A stretch of DNA of 64,000 bases from Rhizobium sp. NFR03 (GCF_900111275.1 NZ_FOGR01000001.1:310001-374000); one strand, 5' to 3'. Shown: positions 1 through 9,358, counted from the stretch's first letter. Translations and numbers: made by a program. Notes: generated from the sequence alone by a model not told the origin.

Positions 1-1661
1 AGATTGCCGTGCTTGCCCATATGGATGACGGCATGGGCGCCAAAGGATTGACGCAGAAACGCGTAGAAGGCGAGATAACCATGCGGTGGCACGAGGTCGG
101 GCGCGTGGTAGGTTTCCTTCGGGTCGATGTTGTAGCCGCGCGCCGGCTGGATGCCGATCAGCACACCGCCGAGACGCGCAAGCGGCAGTGCGAAACGCTC
201 GCCATCTGCATAGGGGTCGTGCGAGGGGTCGCCCCAGCGCGTCGTGACCTCGGCCTGAATCTTTTCGGGAAGCGTCGCGAAGAACGCGTTGTAATCCTTG
301 AACGATAGTGTCTCGCGAATGTGCCGCCCGTCACGCGCCGCGTTCGTCGGGCCTTCCATCAGATACCGGATCAGCGCATCGCCGTCTTCCGGCAGTCCGG
401 TCGCGGGATAGCCCGCCGCCGCCGTGGCGCGCAGCACCTCGATCGTGCCGGCGGGCGTGTCGAGCCCAACGCCGTTGCCGAGCCGCCCGTCGCGGTTCGG
501 ATAGTTGGCAAGGACGATGGCGACCTTGCGGTCAACCGGCGGCGTGCGATGCAGGCGCGCCCAATTTGCCGCAAGCTTTGCGACAAAGGCCACCCGGTCC
601 GGCAACGGAGCATGCCCGACGATGTTCGTCTCGACCGCCTCGTCGTAGATCGCCGCCGCCTTGAACGAGACGGCGCGGGAGAGAATGCGTCCGTCCACTT
701 CCGGTAGCGCGACATTCATGGCGAGATCGCGCGCCATCAGGCCCTGCGACGAACTTTCCCAGGCCTGGCGCGTCGAGGCGGAGAACAGGACCTGCAAGAC
801 CGGCGCGCCGCCGGCATCGAGCACAGTGCCCTTGTGATCGCCGCCCGGTGCGGAGACCGCAAAGCTCGTTGCGTTGAGAACGACATCCGGCGTGAACCGC
901 CCAAAGATCGCCTCGACCGTACCGACGGACAGGGCGTCCTTCAGGCTGGAGACGAAAACCGGGAGAACGCGCATCCCTTCAGCGACAAGAGCCTCGATGA
1001 GCGCTGCGACCGGTCGTGTTTCGCCGGACTGGACGAGCGCGCGGTAGAAGCAGAGCGCCACGATCGGCTCATCTCCCGCATGCGCGCGTCCCCAGTCCTC
1101 CGCGCCGATGATGCCGTCTTCCGGCGACCAGATGCCGGCCCGCAGCAACGGCGTTGCCGCCGGGGGCCGTTCGCCGTCGTCGACGACCGCTCCGGCATAG
1201 GCGAGGAACCGCTGCATATTGTCGGGGCCGCCTTCGGTAAAATAGGCGAGCATCGCCGCCCGGTCGTCTGCCGACACGGTGGAATAGGCGTCGAGTGCCG
1301 GATCCGGCTTGTCGTAACCGGGAAGCACGGCAATCTTTGCCCGCTGCGTCACGGCCGTCGCGTGAAGGGCTTCCAGAACGTACTGGAAATACGACGCACC
1401 GCCGAGGGCCCGCACGATGATCAGCTTTGCATGCCGCGCCGTGCGCTCGACATAGGTGTCCACCGACATCGGGTGCTTCAGCGAGAGAAGGCTTGCCGCC
1501 CGCAGTGTCCGTCCGTCAGTCCCTGCCTTGCACGCGGCAGCGATGGCGGAAAGCTCTGTATCGGCGGCGGAGAGGAAGAGGATCTCGCCCGGCGACTGAC
1601 CGAGATCGATGGCCTCGTCCCCGTCCGAGATCGTGCCTTTCTGCGCAAGAAGAAGATGCAT
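1..1661 (-). CDS. cobN: Cobaltochelatase large subunit CobN (N-terminal part, runs off window)
   Basis: CobN is the large subunit of the ATP-dependent CobNST complex that inserts cobalt into hydrogenobyrinate diamide in the aerobic cobalamin pathway. About 553 codons are visible; the rest of the roughly 1250-residue protein lies beyond base 1. The protein starts MHLLLAQKGTISDGDEA and the last visible residues are HMGKHGN (547-553), part of the conserved GKHGN motif near the middle of the protein. The ATG at 1661 is chosen because it gives the family's usual N-terminus and follows a GGCGGCGG purine stretch. It lies 21 nt after the cobW stop, so cobP-cobW-cobN read as one riboswitch-controlled operon. 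The reading frame is unbroken in the visible part. Confidence 0.96.
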   Translation of the reverse strand, partial: MHLLLAQKGTISDGDEAIDLGQSPGEILFLSAADTELSAIAAACKAGTDGRTLRAASLLSLKHPMSVDTYVERTARHAKLIIVRALGGASYFQYVLEALHATAVTQRAKIAVLPGYDKPDPALDAYSTVSADDRAAMLAYFTEGGPDNMQRFLAYAGAVVDDGERPPAATPLLRAGIWSPEDGIIGAEDWGRAHAGDEPIVALCFYRALVQSGETRPVAALIEALVAEGMRVLPVFVSSLKDALSVGTVEAIFGRFTPDVVLNATSFAVSAPGGDHKGTVLDAGGAPVLQVLFSASTRQAWESSSQGLMARDLAMNVALPEVDGRILSRAVSFKAAAIYDEAVETNIVGHAPLPDRVAFVAKLAANWARLHRTPPVDRKVAIVLANYPNRDGRLGNGVGLDTPAGTIEVLRATAAAGYPATGLPEDGDALIRYLMEGPTNAARDGRHIRETLSFKDYNAFFATLPEKIQAEVTTRWGDPSHDPYADGERFALPLARLGGVLIGIQPARGYNIDPKETYHAPDLVPPHGYLAFYAFLRQSFGAHAVIHMGKHGN

Positions 1662-1682
1662 CCGCCGCCAATCCCGTCCGTC

Positions 1683-2765
1683 TTATGCCGCAGACGCAAC
1701 GATGGCAGCACGCACCGCCGCCTCGTCGAGATCGTGAAGCCCGATAACGACAAGGCGCGTGCGGCGGGCTTCACCCGCTGCCCATGCACGGTCGAAATAG
1801 GGATCGATCCGCGTTCCCACGGCCTGGATCAGAAGACGCATCGGCTTGCCGGGAACATCCGCAAAGCCCTTCAGCCGCAGGACATCATGCGCAGAGACGA
1901 TGTCCTTCAGCCGCGATACGAAGGCTGCGGGATCGGCAATGGGCCCAAGCTCCACAACGAAGCTCGCAAACTCGTCATGGTCGTGCTCCTCGCCCGCCTC
2001 ATGCTCCATCTCGTGATGGGATTTGCGGTTGGCGATGTCGTCTTCCGTGCCGACACCGAGACCCAGCAGAACGGAGGCCGGCACCGCGCCGTTGGCAGCC
2101 TCGATCATCATCGGCTTGCGGGTCGTGCGCGACGCGACTTCGCGCCGGACGGTTTCGAGGCCGGCGGCATCGAGCAGGTCTGTCTTGTTGAGGACGATGA
2201 GGTCGGCTGCGGTCAACTGGTCTTCGAACAGCTCCTCGATCGGGCTCTCGTGGTCGAGATTGTCGTCCTCGGCGCGCGCGGCATCCACCTTGTCATGATC
2301 GTCGGCGAAACGCCCGGCGGCAACGGCGGCACTGTCCACCACGGTGATCACGCCGTCCACCGTCACCTGCGTGCGGATATCCGGCCAGTTGAACGCGGCG
2401 ATCAGCGGCTGGGGCAGCGCAAGACCGGAGGTTTCGATGACGATATGGTCGGGGCGCCCTTCCCGCTCCAGAAGGCGGGTCATGGTGGGAATGAAATCAT
2501 CGGCCACGGTGCAGCAGATGCAGCCATTGGTCAGCTCGATGATATCGTCCTCGCTGCACGCTTCGGCGCCGCAGCCCTTCAGGACATCGCCATCGACACC
2601 GAGATCGCCGAACTCGTTGATGATCAGCGCGATCCGCCGCCCTTCGGCGTTTTCCAGAATGTTGCGGATCATCGTCGTCTTTCCCGCGCCCAGAAAGCCG
2701 GTGATGACGGTCGCCGGGATCTTGGCGCCCGGTGTCTTCCGGTCGCCGGTATTGGAAAATGTCAT
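1683..2765 (-). CDS. cobW: Cobalamin biosynthesis GTPase/metallochaperone CobW
   Basis: The protein has 360 residues and belongs to the G3E P-loop GTPases. Walker A is GFLGAGKT at residues 23-30, the zinc/cobalt-binding motif GCICC is at 81-85, and the G4 motif NKTD follows. A His/Glu/Asp-rich stretch (HHEMEHEAGEEHDHDE) precedes the C-terminal CobW domain. Family knowledge: such proteins deliver metal to a client enzyme, and cobW beside cobN points to cobalt supply for the chelatase. It sits 3 nt downstream of cobP and 21 nt upstream of cobN, which implies a tightly coupled operon. A zinc-responsive paralogue is less likely in this context. Confidence 0.95.
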   Translation of the reverse strand: MTFSNTGDRKTPGAKIPATVITGFLGAGKTTMIRNILENAEGRRIALIINEFGDLGVDGDVLKGCGAEACSEDDIIELTNGCICCTVADDFIPTMTRLLEREGRPDHIVIETSGLALPQPLIAAFNWPDIRTQVTVDGVITVVDSAAVAAGRFADDHDKVDAARAEDDNLDHESPIEELFEDQLTAADLIVLNKTDLLDAAGLETVRREVASRTTRKPMMIEAANGAVPASVLLGLGVGTEDDIANRKSHHEMEHEAGEEHDHDEFASFVVELGPIADPAAFVSRLKDIVSAHDVLRLKGFADVPGKPMRLLIQAVGTRIDPYFDRAWAAGEARRTRLVVIGLHDLDEAAVRAAIVASAA

Positions 2766-2768
2766 GGA

Positions 2769-3293
2769 TTAGCCTTTCATCTTGAGCGGCAGTCCGGCCG
2801 CCACGAAATAAACGTCGCGGGCCTGCGCCGCGATCTCCTGGTGGAGACGGCCGGCATGATCGCGGAAGTCCCGCGCCATGCGGTTATCCGGCACGATGCC
2901 GAGGCCCACCTCGTTGGAAACGAAAATGACGGAGGCGCGAAGCGCCGGAAGGCTGGCGACAAGCCGCTCTGATTCCGCTGCGATGTCTCGCTCGTCCAGC
3001 ATGAGATTGGTGACCCACAGCGTCAGGCAATCGACGAGGACGACGCAGCCGACGGCATCGACCGCTGCAAGGCGGCCGGAGAGATCGAACGGCTCTTCAT
3101 GTGTGGTCCAGAGCTCGCCACGCGATGTCTTGTGAGCGTCGATCCGCGTGCGCATCTCGTCGTCGAAGGCGCGGCCCGTGGCAATGTAATGCCGGACGAG
3201 ACCCGTCTCAGCCGCAAGCCGCTCGGCAAAGCTCGACTTGCCGGAACGTGCCCCGCCGAGCACGAGTGTGGTGCCATGAAGAGGAGATGTCAT
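2769..3293 (-). CDS. cobP: Bifunctional adenosylcobinamide kinase / adenosylcobinamide-phosphate guanylyltransferase
   Basis: The 174-residue enzyme (CobU in enteric bacteria) phosphorylates adenosylcobinamide and then transfers GMP to it, activating the corrin ring for attachment of the lower ligand. The P-loop GGARSGKS is at residues 13-20, and the expected guanylylated histidine is His54 within DAHKTSRG. The frame is open up to 3371, but the ATG at 3293 ([14 protein letters not shown]) puts the P-loop at the normal distance from the N-terminus, so the longer start is rejected. It is the first gene after the adenosylcobalamin riboswitch and is followed by cobW after 3 nt. Confidence 0.94.
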   Translation of the reverse strand: MTSPLHGTTLVLGGARSGKSSFAERLAAETGLVRHYIATGRAFDDEMRTRIDAHKTSRGELWTTHEEPFDLSGRLAAVDAVGCVVLVDCLTLWVTNLMLDERDIAAESERLVASLPALRASVIFVSNEVGLGIVPDNRMARDFRDHAGRLHQEIAAQARDVYFVAAGLPLKMKG

Positions 3294-3477
3294 GCGCGTG
3301 CGGATGTCCCGCTGCTCACATCCCGTGGAGCTGAAGACATTCCGCAAATCCGGCATGCACCAGATGGGCATGGGTAAAAACCGCCGGCCCGGAAAACCCG
3401 GTGGGCGAACGTCTCGTGTGCCACGACAACCTCCGTGCTGGCGCTGGAACGCTGCATCATGAGGATGCGGCGCGGTG
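3294..3477 (-). promoter_or_regulatory. Leader between riboswitch aptamer and cobP
   Basis: This 184-nt stretch lies between the B12 box and the cobP ATG. It must hold the expression platform of the riboswitch, but I see no convincing terminator hairpin with a T-tract. The GC-rich CCGGGTTTTCCGG element near 3386-3400 is the only local dyad. Control may be by occlusion of the cobP ribosome-binding site. No gene is called here. Confidence 0.4.
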
Positions 3478-3856
3478 TGGCTGGCAGGTCTCCTGGCTCA
3501 CGGCGTCACGCAGGGCCAAAGCCCTGAGAACGGGTTCGCCTCGCCTTCCCGAAACAGTTTGCCCGGCTTTCGATGCCGGATCGATGTCGAAGAGGTGGAC
3601 GATTCGTAGATAAGGAGGCGTCCGACCCCGGTTGCTCGCATCGCTGTTTCAGTGGCTTTTCCGGCCTTGCCCCACACGTGACGCCAGCCGCACCACGCGG
3701 CATGGTCCGTCGCCCGTCGGACGAGACCGGATGGCGAACCCTGACCGTTCTACAGTCGCGGGGTCGGCTGCGATGAGGATGCCCTGTGTGGGTCCATCCC
3801 TCCGCATTCCCATTTACTCCCGAACGACAAGCGCCGCACGGGAACCATCCATGACG
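3478..3856 (-). promoter_or_regulatory. Adenosylcobalamin riboswitch upstream of cobP-cobW-cobN
   Basis: On the minus strand the conserved parts occur in the right order: GATGGTTCCCGTGCGG near 3850, GGGAGTAAATGGGAA, the ACCCCGCGACTGTA core, AAAAGCCACTG (3649-3659), CGGGAAGGC, and the B12 box AGCCAGGAGACCTGCC (3483-3498). This is the diagnostic cobalamin riboswitch consensus. It ends about 185 nt before the cobP start. Adenosylcobalamin binding is expected to lower expression of the cobalamin operon. The ends are approximate. Confidence 0.93.
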
Positions 3857-3972
3857 GCAAGATTAGGCCTGTCGCTGGATCAAGTCAATCATCCGCGCTA
3901 TGTCCCGCACTTCGCCCGACCTGAAGCTTGAGCGCGTTTCCACTTGGATACGCCGACAAGATCGAGCCCCAC

Positions 3973-5778
3973 ATGCCCGACATCCTGAAGTCCCTGACCC
4001 TTGCCCGCCTGAAGCGCATCGCCGTGAGATCGATAACCTTCTCCGAGTGGCGCATCTTCGCGCGGCGCAGCGAAGTCGGGCTGCTCGTGGCCGGCATCGT
4101 GGTCGGCCTCACCTCGGGGCTCGCGGTGATCGCCATGAGCTTCATCTCGCTGCAGCTCCACAAGCTGATCTTCGGCATTTCCGAATACGAGCGCGTCAGC
4201 TCCGCCGACCTCAAGGGCCAGATCGCCATTCTGATGGCGCCGATCGTCGGCGGCCTGCTCCTTGGCCTCCTGATGATGGGCCTCGCGCTGTGGCGCAAGA
4301 AAGCGATGGTCGACCCGATCGAGGCGAACGCGCTGCATGGGGGACGCATGTCGCTTACCGACAGCATCGTCGTCGCCGTGCAGAATCTCGTTTCCAACGG
4401 TTTCGGCGCTTCGGTCGGGCTTGAGGCCGGTTACACGCAGCTTGCCTCCGGCCTCGCCTCGAAGATCGGCGTGAAGCTGAAGCTGCGGCGCAACGATCTG
4501 CGCACCCTGCTCGGCTGCGGCGCGGCGGGCGCCATCGCGGCAGCCTTCAATGCGCCGCTGACCGGCGCCTTCTACGCGTTCGAGCTGATCATCGGCTCCT
4601 ACACGATCGCCTCCCTCACCCCGGTTGTCGTTTCCGCGCTCGTGGCCAATCTTGTGACACGCCTGCTCTGGGGCGAGGAATTCACCATCGACATCGGCGC
4701 CTTCGGCAATGTCGTCCCCGGCGACTACGTTCCTGCCATCCTTCTCGGCGCGCTTTGCGCCGGCATCGCCATCCTCATCATGAAAGGCGTGTCGCTGACG
4801 GAAGAGGTCGCGCGCAAGAGCGACATCCCCGCCCCGCTGCGCCCGGCGATCGGAGGCGTCGTCGTCGGGCTGCTGGCCACCATCTCGCCGCAGGTCCTCT
4901 CCGGTGGCCATGGCGCGCTGCATCTCAACCTCGCGCATGCCACGCCGATCGCCATGCTGGTCGGCCTGTTTCTGATGAAATCCGTCGCAACGGCCGTGTC
5001 GATCGGGTCGGGCTTTCGCGGCGGACTGTTCTTTGCCTCGCTGTTCATGGGCGCCCTGCTCGGCAAGATCTTTGCCGGTGTCGTTCCTTACGTTTTCGGC
5101 GACACCACGTTGACGCCCGTCATCTATGCCGTGGTGGGCATGAGCTCGCTTGCCGTCGCCATCATCGGAGGGCCGCTCACGATGACCTTCCTCGCGCTGG
5201 AGATTACCGGCGACTTTCCGATCACCACGCTGGTGCTGGCCGCGGTCATCACCTCGTCGCTCGTCGTCCGCACCACCTTCGGCTACTCGTTCGCCACATG
5301 GCGCTTCCATCTGCGCGGAGAAAGCATCCGCAGCGCGCACGATGTCGGCTGGATACGGAACCTGACCGTCGGGCGCCTGATGCGGCCCGACGTCCGTACC
5401 ATCAACGCCAAGGCGACACTGGAGGCGCTGAAAGCCGAATTCCCGCTCGGCTCGGCCCAGCGTGCCATCGTCGTCGACGATAACAACCGCTATGGCGGCG
5501 TCATCCTCATTCCCGAAGTCTATGCAAGCCCTGTGGAGAAGGATGCGGTCGGCAAGGGAATCGAGGACTACATCAAGCTGCCGAACGACTTCCTTCAGCC
5601 GAACATGAATGCCCGGCAGGCAGCGACCCTGTTCGACAAGACGGAGAGCGACGCGCTCGCCGTCTGCAACAATCTCATCGAGCGCCGCGTCGTCGGCGTG
5701 CTGACCGAGAGCTACACCTTGCGCCGCTACAGCGAGGAACTCGACCGCCGCCGCCGCGAGGCATCGGGGGAATTCTAG
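3973..5778 (+). CDS. ClC-family chloride channel or H+/Cl- antiporter with CBS-like tail
   Basis: This is a polytopic inner-membrane protein of 601 residues from the ATG at 3973; an in-frame ATG exists at 3928. The gating glutamate region reads GLEAGYTQ with Glu151 at the position of the classical GREGP motif, so the gate Glu is kept while flanking residues differ. The second anion-binding loop reads GSGFRGGLF (345-353) and lacks the usual GxFxP proline. Two CBS-like units occupy roughly residues 465-590 (around RLMRPDVRTI and VVGVLTESY). It is encoded opposite to the flanking cob genes with no visible partner. Whether it is a channel or an antiporter cannot be settled from sequence alone. 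Confidence 0.9.
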   Translation: MPDILKSLTLARLKRIAVRSITFSEWRIFARRSEVGLLVAGIVVGLTSGLAVIAMSFISLQLHKLIFGISEYERVSSADLKGQIAILMAPIVGGLLLGLLMMGLALWRKKAMVDPIEANALHGGRMSLTDSIVVAVQNLVSNGFGASVGLEAGYTQLASGLASKIGVKLKLRRNDLRTLLGCGAAGAIAAAFNAPLTGAFYAFELIIGSYTIASLTPVVVSALVANLVTRLLWGEEFTIDIGAFGNVVPGDYVPAILLGALCAGIAILIMKGVSLTEEVARKSDIPAPLRPAIGGVVVGLLATISPQVLSGGHGALHLNLAHATPIAMLVGLFLMKSVATAVSIGSGFRGGLFFASLFMGALLGKIFAGVVPYVFGDTTLTPVIYAVVGMSSLAVAIIGGPLTMTFLALEITGDFPITTLVLAAVITSSLVVRTTFGYSFATWRFHLRGESIRSAHDVGWIRNLTVGRLMRPDVRTINAKATLEALKAEFPLGSAQRAIVVDDNNRYGGVILIPEVYASPVEKDAVGKGIEDYIKLPNDFLQPNMNARQAATLFDKTESDALAVCNNLIERRVVGVLTESYTLRRYSEELDRRRREASGEF

Positions 5779-5807
5779 GCCGATACAATGGAATAGCAAA
5801 CGAGGTT

Positions 5808-7265
5808 CTACGTCTGCATGAGACCATCGAGCCATACGGGATCAAGCACGGCCTCAAGGTCTGCCGCGACAGCATCCAGCGCAGCATCGACGGAGCCGCG
5901 GTAGTCGAAAGCCTCCGCCTCTATACCGAAGCTGCGCAGAAGTGCTGCACGGTAGGCATCGCTGCCGAACAGACCGTGCAGATAGGTCCCCATGACACGA
6001 CCATCCGACGAAAGCGCTCCGTCGGGACGGTCACCGATCATCACCGGCGGACGAGCGCAGTCCGGTCCCGTCGTCTGTCCCAGATGGATCTCGTAGCCAT
6101 CCAGCGCGACATCATGCTCCGTGGAGCGCGCACCGCTGTTGCGCACCACTTTTTCAAGCGCCATTTCGGTCTCCACCTCGAGCAGACCGAGCCCGTCGAC
6201 GGCGTCGTTTCCGCCCTCGATGCCCAGCGGATCCGAAATGCGGCGGCCGAGCATCTGGTATCCGCCGCAAAGGCCGATCACACGTCCGCCGCGCCGCAGG
6301 TGGCGAGCGAGGTCCTTGTCCCAGCCCGCAGCCTTCAGCGCTGCGAGATCCGAGATCGTCGCTTTCGAACCGGGGAGAATGACGAGCGCGGCATCTTCCG
6401 GGAGACGGTCGCCCTGCTGGATGAAACGGAGATCGACCGATGGCTCGGCGGCGAGCGGATCGAGATCATCGAAATTGGCGATGCGCGGCAGCACCGGCAC
6501 GGCAATCGTCAGCGCCCGTGCGGTTCCGCGCGACAGTCGCTCGAGAACGACGGAATCCTCGGCCGGCAGCTGGCGGGCAGCCTTCAGCCAGGGAACGACG
6601 CCGAAACAGGACCAGCCGGTGAAGCCGTGGATAGCGGTGAGCCCGTCGTCGAACAGCGTCACATCGCCTCGAAACTTGTTGATCAGATATCCCGTGACCA
6701 TGGCGCGGTCTTCGGGCGCGAGCACCTTATGCGTTCCCACCAGCGAGGCGATGACGCCACCACGATCGATGTCGCCGACAAGGACGACCGGCACGCCCGC
6801 ACGCGTCGCAAAGCCCATATTGGCGATGTCGCCGGCGCGCAGGTTGATCTCCGCCGGCGAGCCGGCACCTTCGACCACCACGAGATCGCGATCCTTGCTG
6901 ATCGTCTCGAAGCTTTCCAGAACGGCGCCGAGCAGCCTTGGCTTCATGGCTTGATAGTCGCGCCCGCGCGCCTGCCCGACAACCCTGCCCTGCACCACCA
7001 CCTGGCTACCGGTTTCCGACTGCGGTTTCAGGAGCACCGGGTTCATGTGGATCGAGGACGGAATGCGGGCCGCAAGCGATTGCAGCCATTGCGCCCGACC
7101 GATCTCCCCGCCATCGGCAGAGACGGCCGCGTTGTTCGACATGTTCTGCGGCTTGAAAGGCGCGACGCGGCATCCACGGTTGGACGCGAGCCGGCAGAGA
7201 CCGGCGACAAGCACGGTTTTGCCGACATCCGAACCCGTACCCTGAAGCATGATCGATTTTGCCAT
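5808..7265 (-). CDS. cobQ: Cobyric acid synthase CobQ (glutamine-hydrolysing)
   Basis: The 485-residue enzyme amidates side chains b, d, e and g of adenosylcobyrinate a,c-diamide, using ammonia from glutamine. The N-terminal dethiobiotin-synthetase-like ATPase starts MAKSIMLQGTGSDVGK (P-loop 9-16). The C-terminal class I amidotransferase has the nucleophile Cys333 in VIGLCGGYQ and His430 in GTYLHGLFG. The ATG at 7265 is chosen because the frame upstream is unlike the family. It has its own transcription unit, separated from cobP-cobW-cobN by the opposite-strand ClC gene. I see no second cobalamin riboswitch in front of it. Confidence 0.95.
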   Translation of the reverse strand: MAKSIMLQGTGSDVGKTVLVAGLCRLASNRGCRVAPFKPQNMSNNAAVSADGGEIGRAQWLQSLAARIPSSIHMNPVLLKPQSETGSQVVVQGRVVGQARGRDYQAMKPRLLGAVLESFETISKDRDLVVVEGAGSPAEINLRAGDIANMGFATRAGVPVVLVGDIDRGGVIASLVGTHKVLAPEDRAMVTGYLINKFRGDVTLFDDGLTAIHGFTGWSCFGVVPWLKAARQLPAEDSVVLERLSRGTARALTIAVPVLPRIANFDDLDPLAAEPSVDLRFIQQGDRLPEDAALVILPGSKATISDLAALKAAGWDKDLARHLRRGGRVIGLCGGYQMLGRRISDPLGIEGGNDAVDGLGLLEVETEMALEKVVRNSGARSTEHDVALDGYEIHLGQTTGPDCARPPVMIGDRPDGALSSDGRVMGTYLHGLFGSDAYRAALLRSFGIEAEAFDYRGSVDAALDAVAADLEAVLDPVWLDGLMQT

Positions 7266-7325
7266 GCGGCCTGATACCACCGGGAAGACGGCAATGCCAA
7301 GGATTGCCGAGGCCGGATGCACGCG

Positions 7326-7359
7326 CAAAAACCGCAGCGGCCGGAGCCCTGCGGTTTTC
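7326..7359. terminator. Hairpin flanked by A and T tracts upstream of cobQ
   Basis: The arms AACCGCAG and CTGCGGTT are separated by a GC-rich loop, with an A-tract on the left and a T-tract on the right, so the element could terminate in either direction. It lies 60 nt upstream of the cobQ start on the minus strand. An attenuator role for cobQ or termination of an upstream transcript are both possible. Confidence 0.6.
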
Positions 7360-7842
7360 CACCCTCGACACCGAGAACGCACGGCGCGGGGCGGGCAAGC
7401 GGGAGGCATCGAACAGATGCCAACAGGCTGGCAGGATGCCGGGACGCAATACCTGATCCGGCAGAGCCGCTGTCACCAGCCGCGCCATCATGCTTAGGCC
7501 GTCAGAGTTACCGAAGAGTTACCCGGAGGAGGCCGAACGCGATTTTTGTCACAATCGCGTCATCTGCCGTTCGGCTTCACGGCGCCGTCGCGATAGTATG
7601 CCACGTCTCCTGACGGAAGGCTGCTCCAGCAATATCTGCGGACACGTACATTCGGGCGAGTTAAAATTCAACGACTTGGGAGCCAGGGCGGATTCCGGAT
7701 GGCAAGAAGAACGGTTGATTTCTGCCTCAGAGCTTCTAGGCTGACACGAGCACAATATGCCTATCCGCAGCATTCGCCCCGGAGAAATGTCGGAGACATA
7801 CCATACCGGGAAATAGGCATTCGTGCCGGAGGCGTCGGTCTG
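7360..7842. other. Gene-poor stretch upstream of betaine-type binding protein
   Basis: No convincing gene is seen in about 480 nt. It holds an imperfect palindrome around 7539-7563 (arms ACGCGAT and ATCGCGT). It also holds an inverted repeat ATGCCTAT (7757-7764) / ATAGGCAT (7813-7820) just before the binding-protein gene, which could be an operator or a leader hairpin. The GGAGG at 7830-7834 serves the gene at 7843. Confidence 0.4.
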
Positions 7843-8898
7843 ATGAAGAAACTTCGCGACATCTACAGCAGGACAACCGGAGCATCCACAGCGCCAACCC
7901 TGGCGGCGGCACTTGGACTCATCGCCGGCAGCGCTTTTCTGATGTCGAGCGCCCCCGCCCAGGCCGCAGGTTGCGGCACGCTCTCGATTGCCGAGATGAC
8001 CTGGGGATCGGCCGCCATCACCGCCCGTATCGACAAATTCATTCTGGAGAAGGGCTATGGCTGCACCGTCCAGATCGTGCCCGGCGACACCATGCCGACC
8101 TTCGCCTCGATGAATGCGGAAGGGCGACCCGATATGGCGCCGGAGATCTGGGTGGCCTCGCTGCAAGCACCGCTCACAGATGCGCTGCGGGACGGTCGGC
8201 TGATCGAAGCCGCACGTGTCCTGACGGATGGCGGCGTCGAAGGCTGGTGGATACCCCGCTATATCAGTGACGCCCATCCCGACATCAAGACGGTGCAGGA
8301 CGCGCTGAAGCACCCTGAGCTCTTCCCCTCGCCGCAGAACCCTGCGAAGGGCGCAGTCCACAACTGTCCCTCGGACTGGAACTGCCAGATCCCGACGTCA
8401 AACCTCTACCGGGCGCTGAAAGGCGACGAGGCCGGCTTCCAGTTGATCAATTCGGGATCTGCCGCCGGTCTCGATGGATCGATCGCGCGGGCCTTCGAGG
8501 AGAAGAAGGGCTGGCTCGGCTATTACTGGGCGCCGACGGCCATCCTCGGCAAGTACGAGATGGTGAAGCTCTCCTTCGGCGTCACCCACGACCGGGCGGA
8601 GTGGAACGCATGCACGGCCGTGCCCGACTGTAGCGCTCCCGTCGTCAACGGCTATCCGACAACCGATGTCTACACGATCGTCACGAAGAGCTTTCCGGAG
8701 AAGGCCGGGCCGGCCGTGCTGGACTATGTCAAGAAACGGCAGTGGGACAACCAGACGGTCAACAGCGTGCTGGCGCATATGGACCAGACGAGCGGCAGCC
8801 GCGAGGACGCGGCGCTCTACTTCCTGAAGACCTTCGAGCCCGTCTGGACAGGCTGGCTCCCTCCTGACGTCGCCGCAAAAATCAAAGCCGCGCTCTGA
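7843..8898 (+). CDS. Glycine betaine/choline-type ABC transporter substrate-binding protein (orphan)
   Basis: This is a periplasmic binding protein of 351 residues. The ATG at 7843 follows GGAGG by 8 nt and opens a long twin-basic, hydrophobic signal region ending near SSAPAQA-A. The mature part has the OpuAC-type fold signature (LSIAEMTWGSAAITARI, PEIWVASL, GYYWAPT) and several cysteines (CPSDWNC) that could form disulfides. Family knowledge: these proteins bind quaternary amines such as betaine, choline or proline betaine. No permease or ATPase gene lies next to it, so it must work with a transporter encoded elsewhere or act in sensing. The exact ligand is unknown. Confidence 0.82.
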   Translation: MKKLRDIYSRTTGASTAPTLAAALGLIAGSAFLMSSAPAQAAGCGTLSIAEMTWGSAAITARIDKFILEKGYGCTVQIVPGDTMPTFASMNAEGRPDMAPEIWVASLQAPLTDALRDGRLIEAARVLTDGGVEGWWIPRYISDAHPDIKTVQDALKHPELFPSPQNPAKGAVHNCPSDWNCQIPTSNLYRALKGDEAGFQLINSGSAAGLDGSIARAFEEKKGWLGYYWAPTAILGKYEMVKLSFGVTHDRAEWNACTAVPDCSAPVVNGYPTTDVYTIVTKSFPEKAGPAVLDYVKKRQWDNQTVNSVLAHMDQTSGSREDAALYFLKTFEPVWTGWLPPDVAAKIKAAL

Positions 8899-8989
8899 CG
8901 TTTCCCTTCAACGGCGCGGCACTCCAGTCCGGCTTCAGCCTCGCATGGCATGACGGCGCGATAACGCAGATACCGGCTTGAGGGACCCC

Positions 8990-9358
8990 ATGAACACGCA
9001 CACGACAATCAGCCCGATGCAACGGCCGACGCCGACGGATCGCGATGCGATCGCCGACGTCATCGAGCGCTTCCAGACGACGGATACGGCCTTCCTTTCG
9101 CTGATGATGGACAATCCACAACAGGACGATGCGCTGATCGATGGACTGCACCGCTTCCTCGACCGTTCGGCCGGTGCACGCTTCCTGCACACGCTGAAGC
9201 TGGAGCAGCGTGGTTTCTGGCTCGGCAATGCAGCCCCTGCGCGGTTGCAGATCCGTCTCATGGAGGCAGCACGTTCATCGCAGCACGCAGCCTATCAGGC
9301 TTTCCGTACCGGGCTTACAAAGTCGGGTGGACTGGAGCGGGCGTTTCCAAAAGCATGA
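8990..9358 (+). CDS. Hypothetical protein
   Basis: A 122-residue soluble protein that I do not recognise. The ATG at 8990 (MNTHTTISPMQRPTP) follows GAGGGA and is preferred to the in-frame TTG at 8978. It is predicted to be largely helical, with no signal peptide or membrane segment; the middle reads HRFLDRSAGARFLHTLK. It lies 91 nt after the betaine-type binding protein on the same strand and could be co-transcribed. The stop is 7 nt from the convergent gene's stop. Codon use resembles the neighbours, which supports a real gene. Confidence 0.6.
   Translation: MNTHTTISPMQRPTPTDRDAIADVIERFQTTDTAFLSLMMDNPQQDDALIDGLHRFLDRSAGARFLHTLKLEQRGFWLGNAAPARLQIRLMEAARSSQHAAYQAFRTGLTKSGGLERAFPKA

Noticed and set aside
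834-2972. 712-codon open frame on the plus strand
   Set aside because: It lies opposite cobN, cobW and cobP, which carry all family motifs; the plus frame has no domain, and long antisense frames are common at this GC content.
3898-5835. 645-codon open frame on the minus strand opposite the ClC gene
   Set aside because: Composition is Arg/Asp/His/Gln-rich with no membrane segments or motifs, typical of an antisense shadow of a GC-rich membrane-protein gene.
7266-7500. Possible second cobalamin riboswitch before cobQ
   Set aside because: No B12 box (AGCCAGGAGACCTGCC-like) or other conserved core elements were found; only a short A/T-flanked hairpin is present.
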